DNA of 46,834 bases from Actinomycetota bacterium (GCA_005779395.1 SXJP01000027.1:1-46834); one strand, 5' to 3'. Counted from the first letter of the stretch, positions 1-7,880 are shown. Numbers and translations: made by a program. The notes: generated from the letters alone by a model not told the origin.

Positions 1-393
1 GAAACCGTGAAGGGTTACGCCAAGCACGAGCAGGGGACGCTCGACCAGGTGATCAAGGCCCGCAACATGGCCATGAGTGCTTCGGGCGTGCACGACACAG
101 CAGAGGCCGAGAACATGTTGAGTGGAGCACTCAAGAGCATCTTCGCTTTGAGCGAGGCCTACCCTGACCTTAAGGCAAACACGAACTTCTTGGAGCTGCA
201 AGAAGAGCTCACATCGACCGAAGATCGTGTCGCATATTCACGACAGTTCTTTAATGACGCCGTCCTTCATTACAACAACAAGATCCAAACGATTCCGTCC
301 AACATCATCGCAAAGATGTTCAGTTTCGCCGAACGAGAGTTCTTCGAACTCGATGTCCCAGAAGCACGTCAGGCCCCGAAAATTGAGTTCTAG
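1..393 (+). CDS. lemA: LemA family protein, 5' end cut by window
   Basis: The reading frame is already open at base 1 (E-T-V-K-G-Y-A) and continues to TAG at 391-393, so this is the C-terminal ~130 residues of a protein whose start lies upstream. The segment VKGYAKHEQGTLDQVIKARN is the conserved LemA core that follows the N-terminal membrane helix in this family of roughly 180-200 residues. The rest is the predicted helical bundle, with FNDAVLHYNNKIQTIPSN and the usual ending around FFELD. LemA proteins are membrane-anchored with an extracytoplasmic helical domain, and their molecular role is not well established. The HtpX-type protease gene that follows is a frequent neighbour of lemA. The GTG at 7 is an internal valine codon, not a start. 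Confidence 0.9.
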   Translation, partial: ETVKGYAKHEQGTLDQVIKARNMAMSASGVHDTAEAENMLSGALKSIFALSEAYPDLKANTNFLELQEELTSTEDRVAYSRQFFNDAVLHYNNKIQTIPSNIIAKMFSFAEREFFELDVPEARQAPKIEF

Positions 394-430
394 CAACTTT
401 CGAATTTCTCGAGCCTCAAGACTGCCCCGA

Positions 431-436
431 TAGCGT
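431..436 (+). promoter_or_regulatory. -10-like box TAGCGT before htpX
   Basis: TAGCGT ends 7 bases before the ATG at 444, and no purine-rich Shine-Dalgarno lies between. This is the geometry of a leaderless actinobacterial transcript starting at the A of ATG. No clear -35 is seen. The same arrangement recurs at other genes in the window. Confidence 0.45.
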
Positions 437-443
437 TATCGAC

Positions 444-1352
444 ATGGAACAACAGATCGCGGCCAACAAACGCCGCACATTGCTGATAATCCTGATGTTT
501 GTCTTGTTCACGTTCGGCATTGCTTTCATCATCACGGCTCTCCTAAAGATGGGGCCGATTGGTCTCGTGTTCGCAGGGATTTTTGCTAGTGGTTCGGCGT
601 TTTTTTCGTACCGCACGAGCGACAAGATCGCATTGTCCATGAGTCGCGCCAAGCCAGCTGACCCCAAGGAGTACGCCCGATATCACAACCTCGTCGAAGG
701 CTTGTGCATCGCGAGTGGCTTGCCGAAGCCTCGGCTCTACATTGTCGAAGACCACGCCCCGAACGCCTTCGCTACCGGGCGCAACCCGCAGCATTCCGCG
801 ATCGCTGTCACAACAGGCTTGCTAGAGAAGATGAATAGGGTAGAGCTAGAGGGTGTCCTCGCACACGAACTGAGCCACATCAAGAACTACGACATCTTGG
901 TAATGACTATCGCTGTCACGATGGTCGGTTTCTTAGCGCTTGTCTCGGACTTATTTGCCCGGTGGGCATTCTGGGGCGGTATAGGCGGGGGTCACGACCG
1001 CGACGACGACAACAACAATCCACTCGGCGCAATATTGGCCATATTGGGAATCGTCCTGATCATCTTGGCGCCAATTATCGCTCGGCTAATGCAAGCCGCG
1101 ATCAGTCGCTCACGCGAGCACTTGGCCGACGCGAGCGGTGTAGCTATGACCCGGTATCCACCTGGGCTAATCGGCGCACTCGAGAAACTCAAAGAGGACT
1201 CGTCGGTCGTGCACACCTCGTCCAAGGCGACAGCGCACCTCTGGATAGAAGCACCGCTCGACACGACGCCAGGCAAGAAGCGATCATTCGACCAACTGTT
1301 TTCAACCCATCCACCGCTCGAAGAAAGAATCGCGGCGCTCCGAGAGTTGTAG
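444..1352 (+). CDS. htpX: M48 family membrane zinc metalloprotease (HtpX-like)
   Basis: The 302-residue protein has two N-terminal hydrophobic helices (about 12-33 and 38-55). The zinc motif HELSH is at residues 141-145, and a further hydrophobic pair lies at about 151-170 and 193-215. The third zinc ligand is Glu225 in SREHLADASG. This order is that of HtpX, which degrades damaged membrane proteins with its active site facing the cytoplasm. A Gly/His/Asp/Asn-rich stretch (GGGHDRDDDNNN, about 181-192) separates the two hydrophobic halves. The ATG at 444 is preceded by a -10-like box rather than a Shine-Dalgarno. The next gene starts on the base after the TAG stop, so the two are probably co-transcribed. 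Length and motifs fit the family well. Confidence 0.93.
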   Translation: MEQQIAANKRRTLLIILMFVLFTFGIAFIITALLKMGPIGLVFAGIFASGSAFFSYRTSDKIALSMSRAKPADPKEYARYHNLVEGLCIASGLPKPRLYIVEDHAPNAFATGRNPQHSAIAVTTGLLEKMNRVELEGVLAHELSHIKNYDILVMTIAVTMVGFLALVSDLFARWAFWGGIGGGHDRDDDNNNPLGAILAILGIVLIILAPIIARLMQAAISRSREHLADASGVAMTRYPPGLIGALEKLKEDSSVVHTSSKATAHLWIEAPLDTTPGKKRSFDQLFSTHPPLEERIAALREL

Positions 1353-2456
1353 ATGACAGTCGACGAACAACGCAGTCAAGGTGCCACCAATAGCTTGAAG
1401 CTAAAGATCGCCGCGCTGGCCAAGCAGCGCAATAATCAAATCGTCGCTGGAGTTAGCCTCGCGATCCTCATCGGTATCTGCGCTGCATTGTTTGCCAATT
1501 CTGGCGAAAGCACGCCGACAGACGCAACCGAACCTGCAACGCTTACAACAGAGTCAACTTTGCCGACGACAACTGTTTTTGCAGGACCGTTTGCTCCACT
1601 CACCGGACTCGCCGATCCACAAGGCGAGACACTTAGTCGGGCAGCGCTCACTGTAAAAGTCGACAACACGCTCGCGCAGGGTCCTAAACGCGGCGTAGAT
1701 CTCGCGGACGTGGTCTATGAAGAAGTAGTCGAAGGTGGTTACACGCGCCTTGCTGCGATATTCCACTCTCAGGTGCCGACGGACGTCGGCCCGATCCGGT
1801 CAGTTCGTCTCACCGACCAAGCGATCGTGCGCCCAATCGGCGGCTTGTTCGTATTCTCTGGTGGCGCCCCGTATGCACTCAACAGCATCGAGACGGCGCC
1901 GGTCGTGCGCATCGACGAAACCCACGCAGGTAGCGCGATGTACCGCGACCCAGACCGCAAAGCTCCGTGGAATCTGTTTGGGCGAGGATCAGAACTATTC
2001 GCCTTCGGTGGCACGCCAACGCCGCCGCCAGCGATATTCGAGTACCGCAGAGACGGCCAAGTTGCGCCAGGCAGATCGATCGTCAGTGCACATGTCGGAT
2101 TCAAGTCTGGTCTAGACGTGACATGGACTTGGGACGGGCAGTCTGGTCGCTGGCATCGCACATTCCTGGGCGCGCAAGAGTTCGTAGACAGCGGTGCGCC
2201 CATTGCGCCAGCCAACGTGATCGTGCAGTTTGTCGACTACACGATCACTAGCGGAAAGTACCCCGAGGCTCAACTCGTCGGCGATGGCACAGTCTGGGTG
2301 CTCAGCGATGGCAAGGCAGTAGAGGGACGTTGGTCGCGTCAGGACTCAAGCGCGGCTGGCACTCTCATCGATCTCGCTGGCCGGCCGATCCGCCTCTCGT
2401 CAGGACAGACTTGGGTTTGTCTTCCTGAGAATGGCTACGAATTCACGATCGCCTGA
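1353..2456 (+). CDS. DUF3048 domain protein (YerB-like), membrane-anchored
   Basis: The 367-residue protein has a cytoplasmic N-terminus of about 28 residues, one membrane helix at about 29-48 (IVAGVSLAILIGICAALFAN) and a short Thr/Ser/Pro-rich spacer. From about residue 75 the DUF3048 domain follows, with AALTVKVDNT, ADVVYEEVVEGGYTRLAAIF and VGPIRSVRLTDQ as recognisable blocks. The C-terminal part (about 240-367) carries the second domain usual in YerB-like proteins. There is no lipobox cysteine after the helix, so it is a membrane-tethered rather than lipidated version. The function of the family is not established. The extracytoplasmic placement is inferred from the single helix. The ATG follows the htpX stop directly. 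Confidence 0.85.
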   Translation: MTVDEQRSQGATNSLKLKIAALAKQRNNQIVAGVSLAILIGICAALFANSGESTPTDATEPATLTTESTLPTTTVFAGPFAPLTGLADPQGETLSRAALTVKVDNTLAQGPKRGVDLADVVYEEVVEGGYTRLAAIFHSQVPTDVGPIRSVRLTDQAIVRPIGGLFVFSGGAPYALNSIETAPVVRIDETHAGSAMYRDPDRKAPWNLFGRGSELFAFGGTPTPPPAIFEYRRDGQVAPGRSIVSAHVGFKSGLDVTWTWDGQSGRWHRTFLGAQEFVDSGAPIAPANVIVQFVDYTITSGKYPEAQLVGDGTVWVLSDGKAVEGRWSRQDSSAAGTLIDLAGRPIRLSSGQTWVCLPENGYEFTIA

Positions 2457-2505
2457 CACCTAGGCTGTGCTTCTAGGCAGTCTCAATAAGGGAAGTGAAT
2501 CGGCG

Positions 2506-3402
2506 ATGTCTCCGTCTGACAACAAACACACCACAGGAACGGCACGAGTCAAGCGCGGCCTAGCCGAGATGCTCCGTGGCGGCGTCATCATGGATGTAGT
2601 AAATCCAGAGCAGGCCAAGATTGCCGAGGATGCCGGTGCATGCGCAGTTATGGCACTCGAGCGCGTCCCGTCCGACATTCGCCGCGATGGTGGGGTCGCA
2701 CGCATGAGCGACCCGCAGATGATCGTCGAAATTCAGGCATCTGTCACGATTCCTGTCATGGCAAAATGCCGGATCGGACACTTTGCAGAAGCGCAAGTGC
2801 TGCAAGCCATCGGTGTCGACTACATCGATGAGTCAGAGGTGCTCACCCCGGCAGATGAGGCGCATCACATCGACAAGTGGGACTTCACGGTTCCTTTTGT
2901 CTGTGGGGCAACGAACCTTGGCGAAGCCCTACGCCGCATCAGCGAAGGCGCATGCCTGATTCGTTCGAAGGGCGAGGCCGGGACAGGCAACATTGTCGAA
3001 GCCGTCCGTCACCTGCGTTCAATATTTGGCGATATCCGCAAGCTCACTATGGCCGACTCCGCTGAACTGTTCGGGTGGGCTAAAGAATTACGTGCCCCGC
3101 TCGAGTTAGTTCAAGAGGTCGCAAGCCGAGGCGAACTGCCTGTGCCACTTTTCTGCGCTGGTGGCATCGCTACGCCAGCAGATGCTTCGCTTGTAATGCA
3201 ACTAGGTGCACAATCGGTGTTTGTCGGCTCGGGAATCTTCAAGAGCGACGACCCAGCGGTGCGAGCCAAGGCAATCGTCGAGGCGACAACTCACTACCTA
3301 GATGCAGGCATCGTCCTCAAAGTCTCGACAGGTTTGGGCGAGGCAATGCGCGGAATCGAGATTGACAAGCTCGACACTCGACTCGCTGACCGCGGTTGGT
3401 AG
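2506..3402 (+). CDS. pdxS: Pyridoxal 5'-phosphate synthase lyase subunit PdxS
   Basis: The 298-residue TIM-barrel subunit condenses ribose 5-phosphate, glyceraldehyde 3-phosphate and ammonia to pyridoxal 5'-phosphate. The two family lysines are visible in [11 protein letters not shown] and [12 protein letters not shown], and the phosphate-binding C-terminal half ([21 protein letters not shown]) is intact. The frame is open from a GTG at 2467. The ATG at 2506 is preferred because it has a purine-rich AAGGGAAG at 2488-2495, gives the family's usual N-terminus ([20 protein letters not shown]) and matches normal length. pdxT follows 31 bases downstream and supplies the ammonia. Confidence 0.97.
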   Translation: MSPSDNKHTTGTARVKRGLAEMLRGGVIMDVVNPEQAKIAEDAGACAVMALERVPSDIRRDGGVARMSDPQMIVEIQASVTIPVMAKCRIGHFAEAQVLQAIGVDYIDESEVLTPADEAHHIDKWDFTVPFVCGATNLGEALRRISEGACLIRSKGEAGTGNIVEAVRHLRSIFGDIRKLTMADSAELFGWAKELRAPLELVQEVASRGELPVPLFCAGGIATPADASLVMQLGAQSVFVGSGIFKSDDPAVRAKAIVEATTHYLDAGIVLKVSTGLGEAMRGIEIDKLDTRLADRGW

Positions 3403-3433
3403 TGCGTCTCGGGTAGGCAGAACGAAGCAAGCG

Positions 3434-4021
3434 ATGGTCAAAGTCGGAGTCCTCGCACTACAAGGTGCGTTTCGCGAACACGCCGAAGTATTCGACGCGC
3501 TCGGAGCCGAAACCTGTCTCGTCAAGCGCCCTGACCAGCTAGCCGGAATCGATGCGATCGCGCTTCCAGGTGGCGAGAGCACTACACAGACCAAACTCCT
3601 TGCAACCTCTGGTTTGAAGGACCCTCTCATCCAAGCGATGCGCGACGGTCTCGGATGTTTCGCTACCTGCGCTGGCATGATCCTGTTGGCTGCGGAATTG
3701 CACGATGCGCGCGCCGATCAACAGCCACTCGCTCTTTTAGATATCAGCGTGCAGCGCAACGGTTACGGGCGCCAGGTTCTGAGTTTCGAGGCCGAAATCG
3801 ACATCGATGGCATGCCAGAAGGCTTTACGGGCATTTTTATTAGGGCACCACGTGTGACCCGTGTCGGAAATTCGGTTGAGGTGCTCGCTTCGCTTGGATC
3901 TGACCCTGTGCTCGTGCGTTGTGGCAATATCTGGGCTGCTGGATTTCACCCAGAGCTTTCCAACGATCTTCGGCTACATCAGCTTTTTCTAAATCAACTA
4001 GCTACAACTGAAGGTGTTTAA
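3434..4021 (+). CDS. pdxT: Pyridoxal 5'-phosphate synthase glutaminase subunit PdxT
   Basis: The 195-residue class I glutamine amidotransferase hydrolyses glutamine and channels ammonia to PdxS in the cytosolic PLP synthase complex. The N-terminus KVGVLALQGAFREH, the GGES loop at about 46-49, the nucleophile cysteine in FATCAGMILLA and the His/Glu pair in AAGFHPELS are all present. The frame is open from 3302, but an upstream start would overlap pdxS by about 100 bases and add a non-conserved extension. The ATG at 3434 gives the family N-terminus. The upstream sequence has only a weak purine stretch, so translation may depend on the pdxS message. The stop is followed two bases later by the yebC start. 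Confidence 0.96.
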   Translation: MVKVGVLALQGAFREHAEVFDALGAETCLVKRPDQLAGIDAIALPGGESTTQTKLLATSGLKDPLIQAMRDGLGCFATCAGMILLAAELHDARADQQPLALLDISVQRNGYGRQVLSFEAEIDIDGMPEGFTGIFIRAPRVTRVGNSVEVLASLGSDPVLVRCGNIWAAGFHPELSNDLRLHQLFLNQLATTEGV

Positions 4022-4023
4022 AC

Positions 4024-4776
4024 ATGAGCGGCCACTCCAAATGGCATTCGATCAAACATAAGAAGGGCGCAGCCGACAAGGCTCGTGGCAAGTTGTTCGC
4101 TGTGCTAATTCGCCAAGTTGAGGTGACTGCACGCACAGGCGGCGGCGACCCAGATACAAACGCAACGCTTCGCGCCATGATTCAAAAAGCGCGCGACAAC
4201 TCCGTGCCGATCGACACGATCCACCGCGCGATTCGCCGCGGTACTGGCGAGGAAGAGGGCGTCGTCTACGAGGCGATCAACTATGAGGGTTACGCGCCGC
4301 ACGGTGTGGCCGTCTACGTCCAATGCCTCACCGACAACCGCAACCGCACTGGCCCCGAAATGCGTAACGTTTTCTCCAAGAATGGCGGAAGCTTTGCTGA
4401 GGCCGGATCTGTTGCTTGGCAGTTTGATCGCAAAGGTGTTGTCATGGTCGCTCAGTCGGCGACGAGCGAGGACGATCTGATGATGGTGGCGGCTGACGCA
4501 GGAGCCGAAGATATATCGGAAGTCGGCGAAGACTTCCAGGTGCTTACGCCATCAGCGGAGCTCCACGCAGTCCGAACCGCGATCGAAGAAGCAGGAATCG
4601 CAGTCAAGAGCAGCGACCTGACTCTGATCCCGTCGACCACAGTTGCGATCACTGACGAGTCAGCAGCGAAGCAGATTCTGAGACTGTTAGACGCGCTCGA
4701 AGATCACGACGACGTGGAGGCTGTCTACGCAAACTGTGACATCTCAGAAGATGTCTTGGAAGCGGTGTTGTCATGA
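4024..4776 (+). CDS. yebC: YebC/PmpR family protein (TACO1-like)
   Basis: The 250-residue protein has the highly conserved start MSGHSKWHSIKHKKGAADK and the three-domain YebC pattern (RAIRRGTGEEEGVVYEAINY in the first part, NVFSKNGGSFAEAGSVAWQF in the second). The family has been described as DNA-binding regulators and, more recently, as translation factors easing ribosome stalling. Sequence cannot separate these roles. It sits between pdxT and the peroxiredoxin gene. In many actinobacteria yebC is followed directly by ruvC, but here about 3 kb of accessory genes intervene. Its TGA stop overlaps the ATG of the next gene (ATGA, 4773-4776). Confidence 0.96.
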   Translation: MSGHSKWHSIKHKKGAADKARGKLFAVLIRQVEVTARTGGGDPDTNATLRAMIQKARDNSVPIDTIHRAIRRGTGEEEGVVYEAINYEGYAPHGVAVYVQCLTDNRNRTGPEMRNVFSKNGGSFAEAGSVAWQFDRKGVVMVAQSATSEDDLMMVAADAGAEDISEVGEDFQVLTPSAELHAVRTAIEEAGIAVKSSDLTLIPSTTVAITDESAAKQILRLLDALEDHDDVEAVYANCDISEDVLEAVLS

Positions 4777-5231
4777 CAGCAGAAGTCGGATCGGTCGCTC
4801 CTGGTTTCGTCGCAGAGGGCGTGCAGGGCACTATGCGGGCGAGTTATGACCTAACAGATTTTCGAGGTCAGGTTGTGGTGTTGGCGTTTTACCCAGGTGA
4901 CTTCACGCCTGGTTGAACGAAGCAATTGCGTGGGTACCGCGACGATTACGCGGTGCTTGCGCCAGAGGGCACGGTCGTGCTCGGCATTTCACCCCAAGAC
5001 CTCGACTCGCACGAACGTTGGATCGCTAAGGAGGGGTTTCAGTTCCCTCTGCTTGCGGACACGGACAAATCGATCGGAGCGGCATACGACATTCTCGGGC
5101 CACCGTTCGGTTACCGCCGGTCGATAATCGTGATCGACGCCGAAGGAATTGTCCGACACAGAGTCGTGAAGCTTGTCGGTGCAACTTGGCCCAAGGCAAA
5201 GTCCATCGCCGAGGTAGTGAGCGCCCTTTAG
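4773..5231 (+). CDS. Peroxiredoxin (BCP/AhpC-like) with selenocysteine encoded by in-frame TGA
   Basis: The frame runs from ATG 4773 (ATGA overlap with yebC) to TAG 5229-5231, interrupted only by TGA at 4914-4916 (codon 48). Read as Sec, the product is 152 residues, normal for a BCP-type peroxiredoxin. The context is [20 protein letters not shown], so the TGA falls exactly on the peroxidatic position of the PxxxTxxC motif. Sequence on both sides continues the thioredoxin fold without frameshift: VVVLAFYP before, then [32 protein letters not shown] and the Arg of YRRSIIVID after. There is no cysteine anywhere else, so it would be a 1-Sec enzyme reduced by an external thiol. Peroxide reduction in the cytosol is inferred from the family. 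Other genes here stop at TGA, so the codon is not globally reassigned. A hairpin at 4928-4962 supports Sec insertion. The alternative is a nonsense mutation or base-call error at a TGC/TGT codon. Confidence 0.85.
4928..4962 (+). promoter_or_regulatory. Putative bacterial SECIS element
   Basis: Eleven bases after the TGA a 14-bp uninterrupted stem forms between 4928-4941 and 4949-4962. Four pairs are G-U wobbles and the rest Watson-Crick. The stem encloses a 7-base loop (ACGATTA, 4942-4948). The loop begins 25 bases after the TGA, inside the range accepted for bacterial SECIS elements within the coding sequence. The only loop G is at the third position; if the closing G-C pair opens, a G would be first in the loop. 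Binding by SelB is inferred, not shown. Confidence 0.6.
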
Positions 5232-5239
5232 TCATCGGC

Positions 5240-5245
5240 TACCGT
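5240..5245 (+). promoter_or_regulatory. -10-like box TACCGT before coxS
   Basis: TACCGT lies 8 bases before the coxS ATG at 5254, with no Shine-Dalgarno between. This suggests the cox-like genes have their own near-leaderless promoter in the short gap after the peroxiredoxin gene. Confidence 0.4.
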
Positions 5246-5253
5246 TCGGCCCG

Positions 5254-5724
5254 ATGAAAATCTCAGTTTCGGTCAACGGCAAGTCGCAAGAGCACGACGT
5301 CGAGCCGCGTACCTTGCTCGTGCAATATCTGCGCGAAGCATGTGCGCTCACTGGCACGAAGGTCGGCTGCGACACAAGTAGCTGCGGAGCATGCACGGTT
5401 CTTCTCGATGGTGAGAGCGTCAAGAGTTGCACGATGTTCGCCGCCCAAGCAGACGGTGGTTCGGTCACAACCATCGAAGGCTTGGCGAACACAGACGGGT
5501 CGCTGCACCCGATGCAACAGGCGTTCCACGAAAAGCATGGACTCCAGTGTGGATTCTGCACTGCAGGCATGGTCCTTGCTGCAGTCAGCCTCCTCGACGA
5601 GAACCCGAACCCGACCGAAAAAGACGTGAGGTTCGGCCTCGAAGGCAACTTGTGTCGTTGCACCGGATACCACAATATTGTCGAAGCTGTTCTCGCAGCA
5701 GCGGCAGCTAAGGAAGCGAAATGA
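5254..5724 (+). CDS. coxS: Molybdenum hydroxylase [2Fe-2S] small subunit (CoxS/XdhC-type)
   Basis: The 156-residue subunit carries two [2Fe-2S] clusters. The N-terminal plant-ferredoxin-like cluster has [15 protein letters not shown] plus a further Cys in SVKSC. The C-terminal cluster has CGFCTAG and [13 protein letters not shown]. Electrons would pass from a molybdenum centre in the large subunit through these clusters to FAD in the medium subunit. The length and spacing are typical of the CO dehydrogenase / xanthine dehydrogenase small subunit. The start [20 protein letters not shown] is standard. The ATGA overlap with the next gene implies translational coupling. The true substrate (CO, purine, aldehyde or other) cannot be told without the large subunit, which is not in this window. 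Confidence 0.92.
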   Translation: MKISVSVNGKSQEHDVEPRTLLVQYLREACALTGTKVGCDTSSCGACTVLLDGESVKSCTMFAAQADGGSVTTIEGLANTDGSLHPMQQAFHEKHGLQCGFCTAGMVLAAVSLLDENPNPTEKDVRFGLEGNLCRCTGYHNIVEAVLAAAAAKEAK

Positions 5725-6545
5725 TTCCAGCGGCGTTCGATTTCGTTCGCGCTGAGTCGGCCGCTGAAGCCGTAGCTGCACTCGCCGAACACGGAGACGA
5801 TGCCAAGATCCTCGCTGGCGGGATGTCGTTAATTCCGCTTATGAAATTGCGGTTGGCGACGCCGATGGTTCTCATCGATGTCGCGCGAATTCGAGACCTC
5901 TCGTATATCAAGGACGCAGGTGACCACATTGCTATTGGTTCGCTCACTCGACACCGCGATGTCGAGATCAGCGAACTGCTAAAGGCAGAGTGCGGTGTCG
6001 TAAGTGCTGTGACGGCTCAAGTCGGCGATAATCAGGTCCGTCACCGCGGCACGATCGGCGGATCGGTCGCCCATGGAGACCCTGCTTCGGACTTGCCTGC
6101 AACTCTGCTCGCACTCGACGCGACATTTGTTGTCACTGGCAAGAGTGGGCATCGCGAAATCGCGGCAACAGACTTTTTCGAAGGATTTCTAGAGACGGCA
6201 CTTGGTTCCGAAGAATTGCTAACCGAGATCAGAGTTCCGAAGGCTGGCCCATCGGGATTCAATTACCAGAAGTTCAATCGACGCGCTCAGGACTGGGCGA
6301 TCGTCGGAGCCGTTGCGGTAACGGTCGGTGGTGCCAAGAAGGTCGGACTCGTCAACATGGGGAGCACGCCGCTACGAGCTAGGCAGGTCGAGGCGGCGCT
6401 CGCAGGAGGAGCAAGTAACAGTGATGCTGCGCAGTCTGCTGCCGCTGACACAGAAGCGAACCAAGACCTAAATGCTTCGGTCGAATACCGGGAACACCTG
6501 TCACGCGTGCTTGTTCGTCGGGCACTCGAAGCCGCGACCGTCTAG
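5721..6545 (+). CDS. coxM: Molybdenum hydroxylase FAD-binding medium subunit (CoxM-like)
   Basis: The 274-residue subunit has the two FAD-binding signatures of the family: [13 protein letters not shown] at about 33-45 and [16 protein letters not shown] at about 112-127. The C-terminal CO-dehydrogenase flavoprotein domain follows ([20 protein letters not shown] onwards). It would accept electrons from CoxS and pass them to a quinone or other acceptor at the cytoplasmic membrane. It overlaps coxS by four bases. The large subunit gene usually found next to these two is absent: a MocA-like gene follows after six bases. The subunit therefore must pair with a large subunit encoded elsewhere, or the complex is incomplete. 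Confidence 0.9.
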   Translation: MIPAAFDFVRAESAAEAVAALAEHGDDAKILAGGMSLIPLMKLRLATPMVLIDVARIRDLSYIKDAGDHIAIGSLTRHRDVEISELLKAECGVVSAVTAQVGDNQVRHRGTIGGSVAHGDPASDLPATLLALDATFVVTGKSGHREIAATDFFEGFLETALGSEELLTEIRVPKAGPSGFNYQKFNRRAQDWAIVGAVAVTVGGAKKVGLVNMGSTPLRARQVEAALAGGASNSDAAQSAAADTEANQDLNASVEYREHLSRVLVRRALEAATV

Positions 6546-6551
6546 TCGCAC

Positions 6552-7133
6552 ATGCTCGGTACCATCGCCGCCGTTGTCTTAGCGGCGGGACGTGGCACTC
6601 GCCTCGAAAGCGATACGCCGAAACCCTGCGTCTTGTACCGCGGCATGCCACTCGTCGCCCACGCACTCGATGCAGCTATCGCATCTGGACTTGGGCCGGT
6701 AGTGCTTGTTGTTGGACACGAAGCTGATCAGGTAGCTGCTTGTGCTGGTCCCGGCGTCGAAGTCGTAGTTAACCCAAACTTTGCTGATGGCATCGCTTCG
6801 TCCCTACATGCCGCCATCGAATGGCTAGCTGCACGCGGGATTGTGCACGCGGCGGTCGTCGGTCTTGCCGATCAACCAGATATCGGTCCAGAGGCATGGC
6901 AACGACTCGCAGCACAGGCTGAGGCTGGTACGACCTTGGCTGTTGCGACCTATGACGGTGAGCGATCTAACCCTGTGCTGATCGCACGCGACCTGTGGCC
7001 AGCCGCGCTAGCGCTGAGTGGCGACGAAGGCGCTCGTCAGCTCATGAGAACTCACTTGGTTGTCGAGGTCGCGTGCGACGGCACCGGCGACCCGCACGAC
7101 ATAGACACCGCCGATGACATCGGGACCGACTAG
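6552..7133 (+). CDS. MocA/MobA-like molybdenum cofactor nucleotidyltransferase
   Basis: The 193-residue GT-A fold NTP transferase has the signature LAAGRGTRLESDTPK at about 10-24 and the metal-binding region GLADQPDIG at about 104-112. MocA enzymes transfer CMP from CTP to molybdopterin to make the cytosine dinucleotide cofactor of CO dehydrogenase/xanthine dehydrogenase-type enzymes. Its place right after the small and medium subunits supports that role over the GMP-transferring MobA. The exact nucleotide is inferred from context only. The ATG at 6552 has no Shine-Dalgarno and lies six bases after the coxM stop. Length is normal for the family. Confidence 0.82.
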   Translation: MLGTIAAVVLAAGRGTRLESDTPKPCVLYRGMPLVAHALDAAIASGLGPVVLVVGHEADQVAACAGPGVEVVVNPNFADGIASSLHAAIEWLAARGIVHAAVVGLADQPDIGPEAWQRLAAQAEAGTTLAVATYDGERSNPVLIARDLWPAALALSGDEGARQLMRTHLVVEVACDGTGDPHDIDTADDIGTD

Positions 7134-7187
7134 CCAGATCTAGCTCAATCTCGCAACAGCGGATCGGCCGCTCGGCACGGTGCTTTG

Positions 7188-7193
7188 TAGGCT
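7188..7193 (+). promoter_or_regulatory. -10-like box TAGGCT before coxG
   Basis: TAGGCT ends 6 bases before the ATG at 7200 in the 66-base gap after the MocA-like gene. There is no Shine-Dalgarno. It fits the leaderless pattern seen elsewhere in the window. Confidence 0.4.
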
Positions 7194-7199
7194 CAGCCA

Positions 7200-7850
7200 A
7201 TGGAACACATCAAAGACTCGTTCCGAGTCGAGAACGCGCTAGATGACACTTGGAACACATTGCTCGATATCGAACGTATTGCGCCGTGTATGCCTGGAGC
7301 GCAACTCCAAGAGGTCGAAGGCGACGTATACCGAGGCGTAGTCAAGATCAAGGTTGGGCCGATTCAGGCTCACTACAAGGGCACGGCAAAGCTCGCCATG
7401 GTCGACAGAGACTCGCGGACCATCAAGATCGATGCGAGCGGACGCGACACTCGGGGCCAGGGCAACGCTTCTGCAATCATCACCGTTACCATGGCTGGCG
7501 ATGATTCCCACACTGTCGTCGAAATCGATACTGAGGTAAACGTCACAGGCAAGGTCGCACAGTTCGGCAGGGGAGAAATGCCAAAGATCTCGGCGAAGCT
7601 ATTGAAGCAGTTCGTGGCGAGCCTCGAGGCAGACATTCTCAATGCACCTGTAGTGGCCACGGAGTCCGTTGCAGACACAGAAGCCGCAGCAGCGCTCGTC
7701 ATTCCGATATCCGGGGTACGCAAGATCGATGCGCCTGAGGCCGCCCCTATCAACCTGCTCGAGACGGCAGGAAGTTCAATTATCAAGATCGCGTTGCCGG
7801 TAGCGGGTGTTATCGCAGTGATTATTTGGCTGTTGATACGACGCAATTAG
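7200..7850 (+). CDS. coxG: CoxG family SRPBCC protein with C-terminal membrane anchor
   Basis: The 216-residue protein has an N-terminal CoxG/SRPBCC hydrophobic-pocket domain (about 1-145). Typical features are IERIAPCMPGAQL, YRGVVKIKVGPIQAHYKGTA and the C-terminal helix MPKISAKLLKQFVASLEADI. A linker and one membrane helix at about 192-213 (IIKIALPVAGVIAVIIWLLI) ending RRN follow. In carboxydotrophs CoxG is proposed to help recruit CO dehydrogenase to the membrane. The C-terminal helix here fits a tethering role. The neighbouring cox subunits make a functional link likely. SRPBCC proteins are diverse, so the precise partner is an inference. Confidence 0.87.
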   Translation: MEHIKDSFRVENALDDTWNTLLDIERIAPCMPGAQLQEVEGDVYRGVVKIKVGPIQAHYKGTAKLAMVDRDSRTIKIDASGRDTRGQGNASAIITVTMAGDDSHTVVEIDTEVNVTGKVAQFGRGEMPKISAKLLKQFVASLEADILNAPVVATESVADTEAAAALVIPISGVRKIDAPEAAPINLLETAGSSIIKIALPVAGVIAVIIWLLIRRN

Positions 7851-7880
7851 TAGATCCACAGGCCACCGATCGGCATCGCC

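Noticed and set aside
2467..2505. GTG 2467 as the start of pdxS
   Set aside because: The extension is not conserved, and ATG 2506 has a better ribosome binding site and the family N-terminus.
3302..3433. Upstream start of pdxT inside pdxS
   Set aside because: It would add 44 non-family residues in an overlap of about 100 bases; ATG 3434 fits the family start.
4914..4916. The peroxiredoxin as a pseudogene disrupted by a nonsense mutation
   Set aside because: The TGA falls on the single residue where Sec is expected, the rest of the frame is intact, and a SECIS-like stem follows. The possibility stays open until the Sec machinery is checked, but it is the weaker reading.
4926..5231. A separate 101-residue peroxiredoxin-like gene starting at TTG 4926
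   Set aside because: It would lack the first strands and the catalytic residue. It is the 3' part of the TGA-containing gene beginning at 4773.
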